In this document: positions 31,544 to 43,286 of the stretch, piece by piece
Layout of the letters: the number at the start of each line of letters is the position of its first letter
How positions within the stretch are numbered: position 1 is the stretch's first letter
Notes under the pieces: generated by a model
What the model was told of the DNA's origin: nothing
Seen by the model: only the letters and a program-made list of their open reading frames with translations
The model's database searches: none
From: Picochlorum sp. 'celeri'
Lineage: Eukaryota > Chlorophyta > Trebouxiophyceae
NCBI GenBank assembly: GCA_010909725.1
Contig: JAACMV010000002.1
Location: forward strand, 1,302,001-1,366,000
Direction: 5' to 3'
DNA length: 64,000 nt
Made by a program: the position numbers and the translations under genes

Positions 31544-32230
31544 CCCCACTTGATCAAGAGGCGACCTGGTCAGGGGGCATTGATGTAAAATCATACATAC
31601 AAAAAATTAATTGAATTCTGTGGTGATGGCAGTTACTTCAAAAATTTCATTTTGGAGAAATCCGAGATATATCCGACCGGCCAATTGTTACGAGTGGTAT
31701 ACCACTCCCTATAGGGAATCTCCCAATTTTTTGTGAAAGTGATTGTTTGAGACTCTCTATAGTACCACTGGATGGGAAGAAAACGTCATTTTCGGGAATC
31801 TTCGATTGATCCTGCAAAATCGCTACCTGACTTGGATTGCTGCTTATAGGCCCGTGAAAAATTTTCCTTTATTTGTACTGCATTTTTTTCGTGATAATGC
31901 ACAATCGAATGCATCTTCGCTCCAGGAATCCTGGGGTGCAAGGACTGCAACTGGTCCACATAGAAACGGGTCGATGGTCAGTGTCGTATCCGATCATCGC
32001 AGTGTATTTTCTCATTCCGATTATATTATATCATATCATGATTCCAAACCTGCCCTTTCAAGAGAGGGGTGACCGGGAGGGAGATGCCGTGGTAACGATT
32101 TCTGCAAAGAATGATTTTCACAGGCAAGTTTGCGAGTTGTCTGCGTTCGTCGAATCTCGTCGAACTTAATAGAATTTGCGATATCTACCATCATTCACAT
32201 GAGTTGTTCGTTTGTTGAGGTTACAGAGTG
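31544..32230. other. 5' region of the two-domain glycosyltransferase gene
   Basis: No exon could be placed. The first clear exon begins just after an acceptor-like TTACAG at 32,221-32,226, so at least one 5' exon (signal anchor) probably lies here or was lost. Confidence 0.35.
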
Positions 32231-34919
32231 ATGCATCTGTATGAATCAGTGAGGAAATACCACAAGGAAGTTCGATTTTTTTGGTGTTTGTATGGCACTA
32301 GCGCAGACCAAATATCTCCAGAGGATGTGAATTTTCTGACACTCACTGTGGAGGACTTTGCTCCAGATTTGAACCCTTTGTTTTGGTATGATGTGGTACG
32401 ATAAAGCACAGAGCAATAAATCTCATTATTGCAACTGAAGCGCCATACATAGCTTTCTCTTGATGAGTATTTTTGCCTCTTTCGTAGGTATCTGGGGCTA
32501 CATACATAAAACCATACTGTTTATTGACTATAATGGGAGTGCACCAGGCAAAAAGGTTATTATTTTTTGACCCAGACATGTACGGAGATACATTATTTTT
32601 CTACGTATGGAGTGTAGTTGCCTCAAAGAACTATTTGCTTGTATCTACAGATATATAATGCATCCGCTGGATCACATGTTTTCTTGGCTCAGAAAGTACA
32701 GCTTTCTCTTGACCCCGCACTTTCTTCGTCCATTTCCCAATGATGGGAAGCATCCTACTTCATTAGATATTCTAGCTTCAGGAACTTACAATTTTGGATT
32801 TCTTGGCATTGCTAACTCCAAAACAGCCAAGAACTTCCTAGTTTGGTGGAAAGAGATGCTATATAGGCAATCATTTGCAGAGGTATGGAACTATCAATTA
32901 TTGAGATTGTTGCAACAGATATGCATCATATGTCATCACAATGAATGGGTTTGTGCAGCCTGAAAAACTGCAATTCACTGATCAGAGATGGGGAGATTTC
33001 ATTCCATCTACTTTTGGAGATGCATTGATAATAAGAAGTTTGGCGTACAACATCGCATGGTGGAATCTCCATGAGCGAGGTCACTCGATTCATCAGAAGC
33101 AAGGAGATTGGTATGTGGACGATGAACGAATTGTTTTCTACCATTTCAGTGGCTTCAACTACAAAAAACCTGATGTGCTTTCTCGTCACACTACAAGAGT
33201 TTTCTTTGACAATTTCACCATATTGGCAGATTTGTACCAGAGATATGCGGGTCAAATACAAAAGTCATTTACCCGGTTCCACCTTCAGTCAGAAGTCCCC
33301 TTCAACAGGTTCTCCAATGGGTTCATTAAACCCTGGTTTTTTGCAAGGCAAATGGCAGATCTTTGCGAAAAACAACTGGAAAAATTTGGAGATCCTTTTG
33401 ACACAAGTCTCTCTTCGAATGTGAATGCTTCTGTTTTGGTTTTTGATTCGATGTTTGAGAATATTTGCAATCCAAAGGGAACATTGCCTCACCTGCAAGG
33501 TGATGGTTATATACCTAGAGTGCTTGAATACTATTGGTACGCTAGAAACGATCTTATGGAAGCCTTCCCGAGGATATGTTCTGACGAGAGCTACTTGGAT
33601 TGGGTCATGCATCACGTCGAGGACACCGGACTGAATGCGTTGTACCTCGACTGGATCGAGTCAAAATCAGCAACACGAAATAAGGCAAAGTCTTGCGAAA
33701 TTCATAACGCGCGTATAGGTGTGGTTGGACATTTTCATGGACATTTCGGAATTTCAGAATCTACAGGTCTACTATACGATTCTATACGGTTGAAACATGA
33801 TAAAACTATCCCAATCCATGTTGAACACGAGCCAAGTCACAAATATTCCTCTCCTCATCAAATATTTAAGGGAAGCAAACCTGACATCATTATCTATCAC
33901 TTAAATGCTGATACTATTTGTCAAGCCTTTGAAGATGAGAATGTAAAGCGGGCAGAAAAGGAAAATGAACCAGGAATACGAATAGCCTTCTTTTATTGGG
34001 AGTTGTCAGTCTTCCCTCCGGACAAAGTTCCGGGATGCATCCGGTCTTTTGATGAAGTTTGGGTTGCAACTTCATTCGCCGAAAAAGCGATGGCATCTGT
34101 TCTTCCTGTGCCAGTCTTCAGAGTGAATCAGCCCTTCCCTACTCTGAAATTCCAGGAGACACCTCAAAACACACATGTCAACGGTTGTATTAATCGGAAT
34201 TCGGGTTTTTTTTTCTTTAATTTTGATTATCTAAGCATACACCAGAGAAAAAATCCGGATGGGCTCCTTGATGCATATTTAATGGCTTTTCCGCATGACT
34301 CCACTAGCACTCCCTGCCTTTTGATCAAATCTAGCAATATTGTCAGGTATGATTCTGCGAATGTAGTTTTCAACATCATATTTGACACCCTTTCCTACAA
34401 TGTTAATTTTTTATCAATTGCAGTGATGCTCACAAATCACACTGGGAACTGTTGAAAATGAAAGCTCAAGGGTGTAGTCATATTTCTTTTTTTTCAGGCA
34501 CATTACCGGTTGAGGAGGTACACTATCTGATGAAGAAGATGCGCGGATATATTAGTTTACATAGGTCAGAAGGATTTGGTCTTGGTCCATTGAAATCACT
34601 GCTGTTGGGGAAACCTGTCATTGTAACAGGTTATTCAGGTAATATGGATTTCACAAACACAAAAACCTCATTCCTGGTCAAATACAGATTGGTCCCAATT
34701 CCCCCAGACGCGCATCCTTACTCGGATGTATCCCACGCTATATGGGCAGAGCCAAATTTAACTCATGCATCGCAACTAATAAAATATGTGGTGAGCCATC
34801 AGATTGCAGCTAAGAGCATGGGGCTGCATGGAAAGAAATTCGTGTCAGAGAGGTACTCGCCAGAAATCACAGGAAAACACATGCTGAAACGATTGGAATA
34901 TTTGCTATCTTGCTGCTGA
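32231..34919 (+). CDS. Two-domain glycosyltransferase (GT-A domain plus GT4-like domain)
   Basis: Exons 32,231-32,395, 32,488 to ~32,640, ~32,645-32,882, 32,959-34,346 and 34,424-34,919. The introns 32,396-32,487, 32,883-32,958 and 34,347-34,423 are GT-AG and restore the frame. The junction near 32,640 is unresolved and may be an indel. The first part has a DxD-type metal site in KRLLFFDPDMYGD and a YNFGFLGI..WW block, as in nucleotide-sugar GT-A enzymes. The second part shows GT4 features: GIRIAFFYWELSVFPPDK, RSFDEVWVATSFAEKAM, QRKNPDGLLDAYLMAF and the donor-binding HRSEGFGLGPLKSLLLGKPV. Total ~850 residues. Fusions of two transferase domains are used to build repeating polysaccharides. It is probably a host gene; a 5' exon is likely missing from the model. 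Confidence 0.7.
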
Positions 34920-35013
34920 ATGCATACGATTGACGAAAAGACATAGTTATAGCGATATAGCATCATGGATAGAGATTGCAACCACGTATGAGAGAGTGAA
35001 ACGCACATGTGTA
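34920..35013. other. 3' flank of the glycosyltransferase gene
   Basis: Short spacer, no feature seen. Confidence 0.3.
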
Positions 35014-35181
35014 TCTCGAGTTGCATCAATAGCGTAGATTTCTTTGCCACGGCATTTGTTTTCTCTGTTTTTCCTATTTTTTCCTTCTTCGCCAATGATG
35101 TCTGGAGTGGGGCCTCCGACGGACGAATTCCTCTGTCGACCGGGAACTCCCAGGCTGGTGCTGTAACCCACACTAATTAAA
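35014..35181 (+). repeat. Retroposon tail R2, copy C (5'-truncated)
   Basis: Begins at GTATCTCGAGTTG and ends at ACCCACACTAATTAA directly against the KDZ border. It is the shortest clear copy, and the 3' end is shared with copies A and D. Confidence 0.75.
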
Positions 35182-35416
35182 TGAGGCCCCTGATGTAATA
35201 AAAACATAGAAAAAAGGGAGTGATAGTATGTAGTGTGTATATACTTGTTGTACATGATATTGCAACAGTGTATGTTTGAATACATTTTAAATCGTTTGGC
35301 TGACAATGCCAGGACAGTTTGAATAGTTTGAATAGCTCAAACGCAGGTGCGATTGTCCTTGTTTCTCGAGCATATTGCGCTTTTGTGTGCAATTCGCGTA
35401 ATACTGCCGCTTTTAA

Positions 35417-35425
35417 TATATAAAG
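35417..35425 (+). promoter_or_regulatory. TATA box of KDZ accessory gene, copy 2
   Basis: TATATAAAG 53 bp before the ATG at 35,479, conserved with copy 1. Confidence 0.55.
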
Positions 35426-35478
35426 TATCAAATTTGGAGGGATTTTGAGCCATAAACAGGCGAAAAACAAGGGATTTC

Positions 35479-36750
35479 ATGCCAACTTTTGCCCCGACTG
35501 CGAGTGCGGACGATGTGCCTGCGCGTGAGTTCGGCGGCACCGATCGCGCGTATTCGAATCATACCCAAGAAATCGATGTAGATATAGTGAATAATGATAC
35601 CTGTCGCCCAAACAAGGCGGCACCGCCGAGAAAAGTTTTCAAACCTCGGGAAGAGGAGCCTCCCAGGAAGTACCCAAGACTGGAAAATGGCCAAATTTTG
35701 GCCAAAAATAGCCTTCCTGAAGGGTTTCCGGAGCTCATCACTGCCCTGTATAGTGACGTCAAGGTGTGGTATGAGAAGAGCAGAAAGATGGAGGGAATGC
35801 ACGAAGAAGAGAGGTCAAGGTATGCCTCCCTGCAGGCTCAAGTAGCACAGCTAGAGGGTGAGTTGTCCAGGAACAGGGCCCATGCCCAAAAGGTGGTCGA
35901 GCTGGCGTCGCCCTTGGTCATCACATCGCAACATGCAATCGATGCATGGCAAGAGAAGACCCGGTACCTGCAACAGTGCATCCTTGGGCTTGGATCCTTT
36001 GTTGCAGAGGAGGCAGAAGCGGTTCACCACACCCCTGCAGTTGGAGTGGACGAGCCATCCATGGACGATGCATCGGGGGGTTTGCACGACCACATTGAGA
36101 TATGCAGTTTCTACGGGACGTCAGTAGTGGGGACAGAGCAAGCTCATGCTGTCAGCACGAAAGGGTTCGAGTTCATGTTGCAGCAACGTGATGGGGACAG
36201 GGCCACAGTGGACCAAACCATCCATCTCTTCAACATCAAGGTGGGCGAACACGCAGTGAGGACAAATATGGACGTCGAATCTCGAATGGATTCTGTGTAC
36301 TGCAATGCGACCTGCAAAGGTGTCTGAGGAAAGCGTTTGTGACCCTGCTGTGAAGAATTTTGGGAACCATACACAGAAGACAAACAAGTTTGTGTTGCCA
36401 AATGGCAGTACTGGTATCAAAACTCACAGATGTGGCCGTCGATGAACTTACATCAAAAAAAATAATCATGAGGAATAAGCCGAACCAGGAATTCTGTTTC
36501 ATCCGTATGCAGATGTTGAGCATGTCCTTACCAAGTTTGCCCAGCACAACTGCAGGCAGCAGCAGACCACAGCAAGGCTCGTCCTCCTGCAGTCGATGCT
36601 TGACAAGTTCTATCGACGCTATGCTGTGGTGAGGAGGTTGTTGAAGGCCAGGGCGAGGCCGTTGTCAGGGGATGGAGGCCAGAGTGGTCTGTTGAGAGAA
36701 CTGATTGCTGATGCTGTGTCCTGCCTGCCAGAACCTTCACATGGCACCTG
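35479..36750 (+). pseudogene. KDZ accessory coiled-coil gene, copy 2, frameshifted
   Basis: The first ~265 codons match the intact gene at 10,435-11,709, including the coiled coil. The frame is lost near 36,255 (a single-base-scale change after the KVGEHAV motif). Later pieces are found in other frames, for example 36,360-36,632 (AVLVSKLTDVAVDELTSKK). At least two frameshifts make it non-functional. Confidence 0.85.
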
Positions 36751-36969
36751 AGGACGGCCAACCGTTCCTCCTCTGCTTTCTTTTCTGATCGATATTCATT
36801 CTTTTTAGCTTGTGTTAATTCCCAATGACACACTGACTGCAGACTTCAGGAGCGTCATGACGATTCTGTGACATTCTGCTCTTCATGGCCTTCAGGTTCT
36901 TCAAGGATGAGTTGTTTCTGCTCTGCAACTTGCGTGTTTAACGCCTGTAACCACTTGTCTTCGTACCCT

Positions 36970-38126
36970 TTAATCATATATCCCAAGACTGCCACGCATT
37001 TGTATGGTTCCTCCAATGAAGCCATCCACGAAGAATTTGGTGTGCATGAAGAACAATGGTTGCCTGCTCAAGCAATAGTCCTGCAAGTTGCATGCATTGT
37101 CGTAAATGACGTATTCCGGGGCTTTTCTGAGATACTGTGTCATGAATGCAAATGGTTCTTTCCTCCCTTCTGCTTCTTTGATGATGAAGGATGCATACAC
37201 AAAACCATGCTCACACAGGATGGTGAACACCCCTCCTGTCCTGTCCCCAGGCTTGCAGAACGCGTGCTCACACGCATCTTTCCTCCCGTCAACGCTCTCT
37301 TCCTCTTTCATCGAGTCTGCCTGATATTGGGGCTTGGATCGGACGCGCTGCAGGCCCGTCAGGATGCCAGAATGTAGGTATGATCCATCCAGAATTGATG
37401 GTCCCTGAGGTGGGACACCGCTCCCAAGCTCGCTTTCCAGCGTGTATCTATCATGGAAAGCATTTGTACTCTCGATTCGGGTCACTAAGGCATTCAGAAG
37501 ATTGCCCCATTCCGCCGGAATGTGTACGCAAGAGTCCCCAGGCCGCTTGATGGTCAACAGCAGTTTGAACAGGGGTGGGGCCTCCTTGCTCAGCTGCGAC
37601 AGCACACCACTCGGGACCGTGCGGCTCTCCAAACATTCCTTGAGTAAAATACAACATCTCAACGTGATGTAGGATACAGCGGGGGACTCGGAGGCGAGGC
37701 AAAAGATCAAATCTGCCAGGCTGGTAAGCCTCTCTGAGGAGTCCCAGGCTTTGGCTTTAGCAAACGCCCATTGCAGGAAGGAATCCACATTCCAAAGGGT
37801 TCCAAGTTGTCTTAAATGTCGTCCTTTATCCCTCCAAAATTCCTCCAGACCAGCAGCGTCGCGAGCCTTCCTGATCCGCTTCTGGAACTGCAGCAACAGC
37901 CTAGCAAGGGAAAGCCTAGCTTTCCTTGTTCTTCTGGCCTTGTCTACATTGAGGAACGACCTATCCCTTTTGCCCCGAAGCTTTCGAACACTCTTACCGA
38001 TCTCATCGGTGGCCGTGATGCTGTCGGCGAAGCAAGCTCTGGACCTGATGCTCATGCTTGTCCCATCCATGATCAGCACCTTTGGGGAGTCTTTGCAGCA
38101 AGGGCACATCATCTGGTTCTCTATCC
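36970..38126 (-). pseudogene. KDZ transposase, copy 2, C-terminal fragment
   Basis: Covers the region from ENQMMCPCCKDSPKVLI to about FVDGF and diverges near 36,985-37,020, where the HWRNHKACS motif is altered by an indel. The first codons of the open frame (MPFQEW) come from the inserted LINE tail. Confidence 0.85.
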
Positions 38127-38586
38127 ATTCCTGAAATGGCAACCTGCTAACAATCGCTGGGTGTTGCAGAAACCCCTGGTATGGACTCTGACTAGAAACA
38201 GATCAGTGACACTCGTGCAGTGAACAAGGAAGCGCTTGCCCCTTCCTACATAGACCTTAGCATTCCAAGAGAGACTAAAGTCAGATTTGCCTGAAGTATG
38301 ACGGCCCTACTGCTTCTGCTATGTTATGTGGTACCAAGAGTAAACTATTCACAAACTGAAGCGGTAGTCATATGGACGGTCGAGGAAATCTGTTTCATTC
38401 ACTATGCTACACTCGCTCAAACAAAACACTACAGAGGAGTATGTCCAATGGACAAGATACAGGTCAGGAGGTTTTGTATCCCTTTATAAATTTCTCAACA
38501 TTTTATTTAGGGATTTCCTCCTGTGGGGCTTGTATGATTTGGAAGATATTCGTCATATTTCTCGACTGTGTAATAATTCACACAGT
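38127..38586 (+). mobile_element. LINE 3' end, copy 2 (5'-truncated retroposon insertion)
   Basis: Carries the last ~31 codons of the LINE ORF2 (FLKWQPANNRWVLQKPLVW) and the whole 3' tail, matching the LINE at 53,058-53,520. The strong 5' truncation is typical of target-primed reverse transcription. It interrupts the KDZ transposase. The pogo-like element begins at its 3' end. Confidence 0.85.
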
Positions 38587-38798
38587 TACCGTAGTATCAC
38601 TAACTTTCGTACGCAGTTGGCCGGAGTGGAAATCGGCTAAGTCCGATATTTTTTGGACGACAAAATGTCTATTTTTACCTTGCTGAAACTTGTACACGAA
38701 TATTTATTGCAAGAATAAAGCCTCTGTGCATGCGGAATTGGCGTCAACGATGGTAGGATGGTGTTTCCTCTTGATCTCGGTTTGGCCTCGAGGCCACC

Positions 38799-40913
38799 TC
38801 AAGCAGGCCTGTTGTTGAGGGCTTGGGTTCTGGCAGTTGTTCTCATTCTGGCCAGCATCTCTGCAAGTTCCTCTTCATTGACGTCCTTATCCAAAGTAGT
38901 ATCATTATCACAAAACGATTCTTGCCATTCCTGGCTGAGACAATCATCATCTTTCCCAAATACATCCAGGACAGGTCGACAGTTGTCCAGTTCATCTCCA
39001 GCTTTACCTCTATTTGTATTCAAACATTTGAGCGGCAATTCTCCATTCATTGACATCACTGTGGCTTCACTCTGCTTTTCTTTGCTAAAGATCTCCAAGA
39101 GGCCCGACTTCCTCCACCCACTGATGACTACATCATGTGTCAACCTGTCCCAAGCTGTCTGCGTGATCTCAACTAATTTGGCGGAGGATACCTTGCTGAC
39201 ATTCAAGTGCAGGTCATGATAGGCAGTATTTTTCTTGAGAAGTTGCTCCACGCATTTATCTGCGGCGACTTCACAAAACCGTTTCTTTGCTGCTTGTTTC
39301 AAGGCCCCATTTACTGACAAATCCAGGGGCTGCAACTTCGAAGTAGTGTTTGTAGGCAAGTAGCAGAGAATGATCTTACGTCCATATTTTGCACTTAATG
39401 CTTTCCTGAATACATCGGTGCAATGAAAGGGAGCATTGTCCCAAACCACTATGATTGGCTTTGTAGGATCTGATCGCTGTTCAGCATGCTTCATGATGAT
39501 TTCCTCAAAAAACACGAGAGTAGTGTCGGAGTTCGCCCAGTGGTTGCTGGTTTGGATAAAATCAGCACTATCTGGTTTGGAATGCATCGGACAACTACCG
39601 TACTGCGGTATAGGGTCACCAAATTCATTCAGTCGCCTTACCATTTTCTTTGTCTTTAGATCTTTCCTTTCCTTGTATTGCTTGCCCTCAAAAATGTACT
39701 GAAGTGGGAGTCTTTCGCCACTTGCTGTAATCGCACATGCAAGTGAAATCATCTGTTTGCTACCATGATCATGCGCTTCACAAGGGTAGTAGTTGTCTGT
39801 GCCACCAATCTTTCCGCTCTTACTCCACGTCTTGGACTTCCCTGCTGGATTGTACAACATGCACGTCTCATCCATGTTGTAGACATCTACTTCTGTTAGG
39901 TTGTGAAGTCGAACTAAGAACGCAAGCTGAAGAACAAGATCCTGCTGCATATCCTGCCAATTTTTTGGCAAGAATTTCGTGCAGGACGTGACAGCTTTGT
40001 ATCTCCACCTCATTCTACTGGTCATAAAATTTCTGGTCCATGTCCTACTAATGCTCACCTGTCCTGGTCCATTTCCTACGAGATGTCCTTTATTTTTGGC
40101 TTTCAGGAGTTGTTTAATTATTTCTTGAGCCATTGGCAGGCTCACCCGAGCACCGATGTCATCTCTGACTCTGGTGAGTCCATCCTCCAAATATTGCAGC
40201 GTTTCTTCATCCAGCACACATGGCCTCCCAACCTTATTTTGCCCTTCAGTTTGATGTGGACTGTCTTCCAATCTCCAAGTTTCTCTATTGACTCCAAATT
40301 TTGGATTGTTTATCCAGGAGAACAGGGTGGTTTTCCTAACATAAGTCGGCGGGTGCAACTGTTGAGCAAAACAGATTGTGTGCTTGAGTGCCTCCCTCCT
40401 CTTATTCCGTCTCAAATAGCAGTAGTGCTCCAACAAAATCCTGATAGTCTTTTCATCAATCTTTTTGTGCTTTTTAGGTCTCTTGTGCACCACAGATGAC
40501 TCTGTATCGACTGCTGGTGTTCCAATTGTCTCTTCTTGTGGAGGAAATACTCCAACTCCTCTTGTGGCATCTTTCCTCAACTCTGCTTGCACCTGCGGAG
40601 TCTGATTCTCTTGTAATTGTGAAAAATCGATACTGTCCCACGGAATTACCTCTACGTCGCTATGTTTCCTCTTCTTCTTGGCCAGTCTCTTCGCTTGTTT
40701 TTCTTTCTCCTCCTGCCTGCGCTTTCTAGCCACTTCCTGATCTCTCAGAGATGATTCTTCGCATTTCCTCTTGAAATTCTCCCTTTTTAACCTTTGATCA
40801 GGTGTCTCGTCTGCTTTGCGGGCAGCTTGTAGACGCTCACCTCTCCTGAAGGCTCGAAAAATCGGTGCGTGTTCGAAAGTCATGGTCTGACAGGTGGCCA
40901 AACTTCTGATCAC
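38799..40913 (-). CDS. Pogo-like DDE transposase
   Basis: An intact 704-residue frame. The N-terminal ~90 residues are very basic with an Arg/Lys coiled stretch (RRQEEKEKQAKRLAKKKRK). Two helix-turn-helix-like parts follow (around 150-290, with RTWTRNFMTSRMRWRYK as in CENPB-type HTH). The DDE1 catalytic domain has D in VDVYNMDETCMLYN, D in IIVVWDNAPFHCTD and the third acid in NTTSKLQPLDLSVNGALK. An acidic C-terminal tail (DVNEEELAEMLARM) is present. It catalyses TA-targeted cut-and-paste transposition. With matching TIRs and no visible lesion it may be active, although the nested retroposon may disturb expression. Confidence 0.9.
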   Translation of the reverse strand: MIRSLATCQTMTFEHAPIFRAFRRGERLQAARKADETPDQRLKRENFKRKCEESSLRDQEVARKRRQEEKEKQAKRLAKKKRKHSDVEVIPWDSIDFSQLQENQTPQVQAELRKDATRGVGVFPPQEETIGTPAVDTESSVVHKRPKKHKKIDEKTIRILLEHYCYLRRNKRREALKHTICFAQQLHPPTYVRKTTLFSWINNPKFGVNRETWRLEDSPHQTEGQNKVGRPCVLDEETLQYLEDGLTRVRDDIGARVSLPMAQEIIKQLLKAKNKGHLVGNGPGQVSISRTWTRNFMTSRMRWRYKAVTSCTKFLPKNWQDMQQDLVLQLAFLVRLHNLTEVDVYNMDETCMLYNPAGKSKTWSKSGKIGGTDNYYPCEAHDHGSKQMISLACAITASGERLPLQYIFEGKQYKERKDLKTKKMVRRLNEFGDPIPQYGSCPMHSKPDSADFIQTSNHWANSDTTLVFFEEIIMKHAEQRSDPTKPIIVVWDNAPFHCTDVFRKALSAKYGRKIILCYLPTNTTSKLQPLDLSVNGALKQAAKKRFCEVAADKCVEQLLKKNTAYHDLHLNVSKVSSAKLVEITQTAWDRLTHDVVISGWRKSGLLEIFSKEKQSEATVMSMNGELPLKCLNTNRGKAGDELDNCRPVLDVFGKDDDCLSQEWQESFCDNDTTLDKDVNEEELAEMLARMRTTARTQALNNRPA

Positions 40914-40999
40914 AAGCGTGTATTTCTTGATGCGATAATCTCATATAATTAATAATACATATATTTATGCGGCGCATAAATGGAATAACGACAATTATC

Positions 41000-41663
41000 G
41001 GCCGACTTTGGTCAATAGGGTCTAATGGGCCATGCACAGGCCATTGTTACCTCCTGGCCCCAGAACGCATCTCCAAGCCCCGGGACAGGTACCGCTGCAA
41101 TCAGGAGAATTTCCTCCGTCTGATTACGCTTGATTCAGGGTATATCTTTATTGCCACCCTCATCAGCACATTCAATGAGGTATTAGATGCTTATAAAGAT
41201 AGCCTTTCTCCCGGGTCGGCAGCTCAGACATGTCTCCCCATCATTCGCTGGCGAGATGCTGAGCACCGCTGGGAACTTGCCAGGTAGTTTGCTCTTCTCA
41301 CCTCTTGCACTAGCTTCTTTTCCCCTCTTTCGGTTGCCTCAGACCTCAGTTTTTCTTATTGGATAGCTACTTCTCGCTGGAAACTTGTGTTTTACGGTAC
41401 TCTGGATCAAGGTCGTTTATGACAGTTTTACCTGCTAGAGTTACTCTGACACTGGTCTCCCTCCCTGTATTAGTGGGTTGATAACAGGTGGAGTCGTATC
41501 TCGAGTTGAATCAATAGCGTAGATTTATTTGCCACTACATTTGTTTTCTCTGTTTTCTTATTTTTTCCTCTTCGCCAATGATGTCTGGAGTGGGGCCTCC
41601 GACGGACGAATTCCTCCGTCGACCGGGAACTCCCAGGCTGGTGCTGTAACCCACACTAATTAA
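41000..41663 (+). repeat. Retroposon R2, copy A (longest)
   Basis: Ends ACCCACACTAATTAA like copies C and D. Its 5' part is the end of a reading frame (stop at 41,287) with the C-terminus IRWRDAEHRWELAR, shared in part with copy B. The protein is not identifiable from this stub. Variable 5' truncation with a constant 3' end indicates a LINE-type or LINE-mobilised family. Confidence 0.65.
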
Positions 41664-41767
41664 TTATCTCGCTCATTCCATGAAATATTCGGGTAAAGTC
41701 GCCTATTTTCGAACGATATCGTCTCGATCAACACTCCAAAATTCGAAAACTTAGTGATACTACGGTA

Positions 41768-43286
41768 TAAATATTTTTGACAAATTGTTTTTATGGCCCT
41801 ACAATTACGTATAACTCCTCTACATACTATCGGTATTGCGCAATTGGGGAAATCCTTTCTGTGCAGAACACGACGAGCACGCAAACCTCGACAATGCTAC
41901 CGAAAATGAGCAATGTGTCCCATCCAAACCTCTATGTAAGCGTGCACAAACGTCGACTTGGCGCCTTCGCGAAATCGACTGCGTCAGCCTGTCCTCGACA
42001 GCCCTGGATGGGGGCATGTCTCCCCAAATCGGTCATCGATGCGAACACCTGTTTTTTTCGTGCAAAAGTCAGCTTTCTCGATAGAGGACCAAATCACGCT
42101 CCACAAAGGCCAGAATAATGTCCATCAAGTATAGAATCTCACACTATTCAGGAGGTGTCGATCGAGACCCTGCGCAAGGAGTTGGCCGAGCTCAACTGTC
42201 AAGAATGTCGTAGCGGAACGACCTTGCGGGTTCTCCTCCCGTGAGCTTGGAGCCCTCTAAAGCAGCGTAAATCAAATTTGGAGAAAAAGAAGTCATATGC
42301 AGATTGATCGATACCACGGGGCTGCTTTGAGACAATCTCTTTGACACACCCGGCTGTGGGCAGTCATCCTTTGGTTTTCGTCTGTGAAATCCTTAAGGGA
42401 AAAGCCCGGCGGTCAGCACCACAGGAGGAAATCATTGGAGAAGGTACGAACAAACTTCCAGGGCAGGACAGGAGTCTTTCAATTTCACATCACTGGGGAA
42501 GTGGCCCAAAGCATGGTCACAACCATCACCAAGGTTGTCCTGACCCTCAGCATGGCTGTGATGTACCTCTGGGAGAACAAATTCTGTAACAGGGCGGTGC
42601 ACGTGGGACTTGGTCGTCGAAATGGAGATGGCGAGATGCTGCACGAGGGCTTATGACTAGGCAAGCACGTCTGGGCTCAAAACAAGGTTGCAAACTTTGC
42701 AGCTGCAGCATCATTCAGATGGCTGAGCAGCCTTGAATGTTCCATGGTGTCAACATCTGTAGAATCTTATATGTTATGCAGTGTAAGTGCGAGCTCACGA
42801 ATATGAAGCAAACAAAATGGATGTCGCCACCATTGCTTGGATCAAAGGCCCCTTGATACCAGCAAGCACTGCCAGTCGACTGGCAACGACGATGGCCATG
42901 GAAGGCGATCGCCTTCGCGAAGCCCACCTGATACAAGGCCACGCACGACGGGCAAGACCCCTAGTCCCCTATAAAAAAATAGCGTGGAAATTTTGGACCG
43001 ATGGCGTGTGAATTTTCCTGTTCCCATCAAAAGCACTCTTTAATAGGATGCAGAAAAAGCCATCAATAGACAGTTGTAAGTCGTATTTCAAATTCTTTGA
43101 TGGTCCCTAGGCTTAGTCTATGGACACCTGCATTCGCCAATACTTCCATAATCAATTAATACGATGAATTGTGGTCGACCAGTCGATGGGGAATTCCCCG
43201 TGTTCGAACACGTGGACCCCAAGTTGGCGGGCACTTTCTTTGAGTCCAGCGGCAGATCTCTGCGCTCTTAGGAGATAACTCGGGGA
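41768..43286. other. Gene-poor stretch with short unassigned frames
   Basis: Frames such as 42,384-42,656 and 42,787-43,011 read like pieces of protein (VFQFHITGEVAQSMV; KMDVATIAWIKGPLIPA) but have no recognisable domain and no intact start-to-stop gene. They are probably transposon or gene debris. Confidence 0.3.

Larger units (their letters stand above)
35182..38126. mobile_element. KDZ/Zisupton-like element, copy 2 (inverted, truncated)
   Basis: Reverse-orientation copy of about 9085-12,003, very similar in sequence. The accessory gene runs plus and the transposase minus. The transposase is cut at 38,126 by a LINE tail, so its N-terminal two thirds are gone. Confidence 0.85.
38589..41765. 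mobile_element. Pogo/Tigger-like transposon, complete, with nested R2
   Basis: The ends are inverted repeats beginning CCGTAGTATCACTAA (left 38,589; right ends 41,765), flanked by TA duplications at 38,587-38,588 and 41,766-41,767. The interior has an intact minus-strand transposase. A retroposon R2 copy (about 41,000-41,663) sits between the gene's 5' end and the right TIR. Confidence 0.88.

Noticed and set aside
31743..32169. Small ORFs upstream of the glycosyltransferase gene
   Set aside because: Overlapping frames with no domain, no conserved partner and no splice link to the first clear exon.
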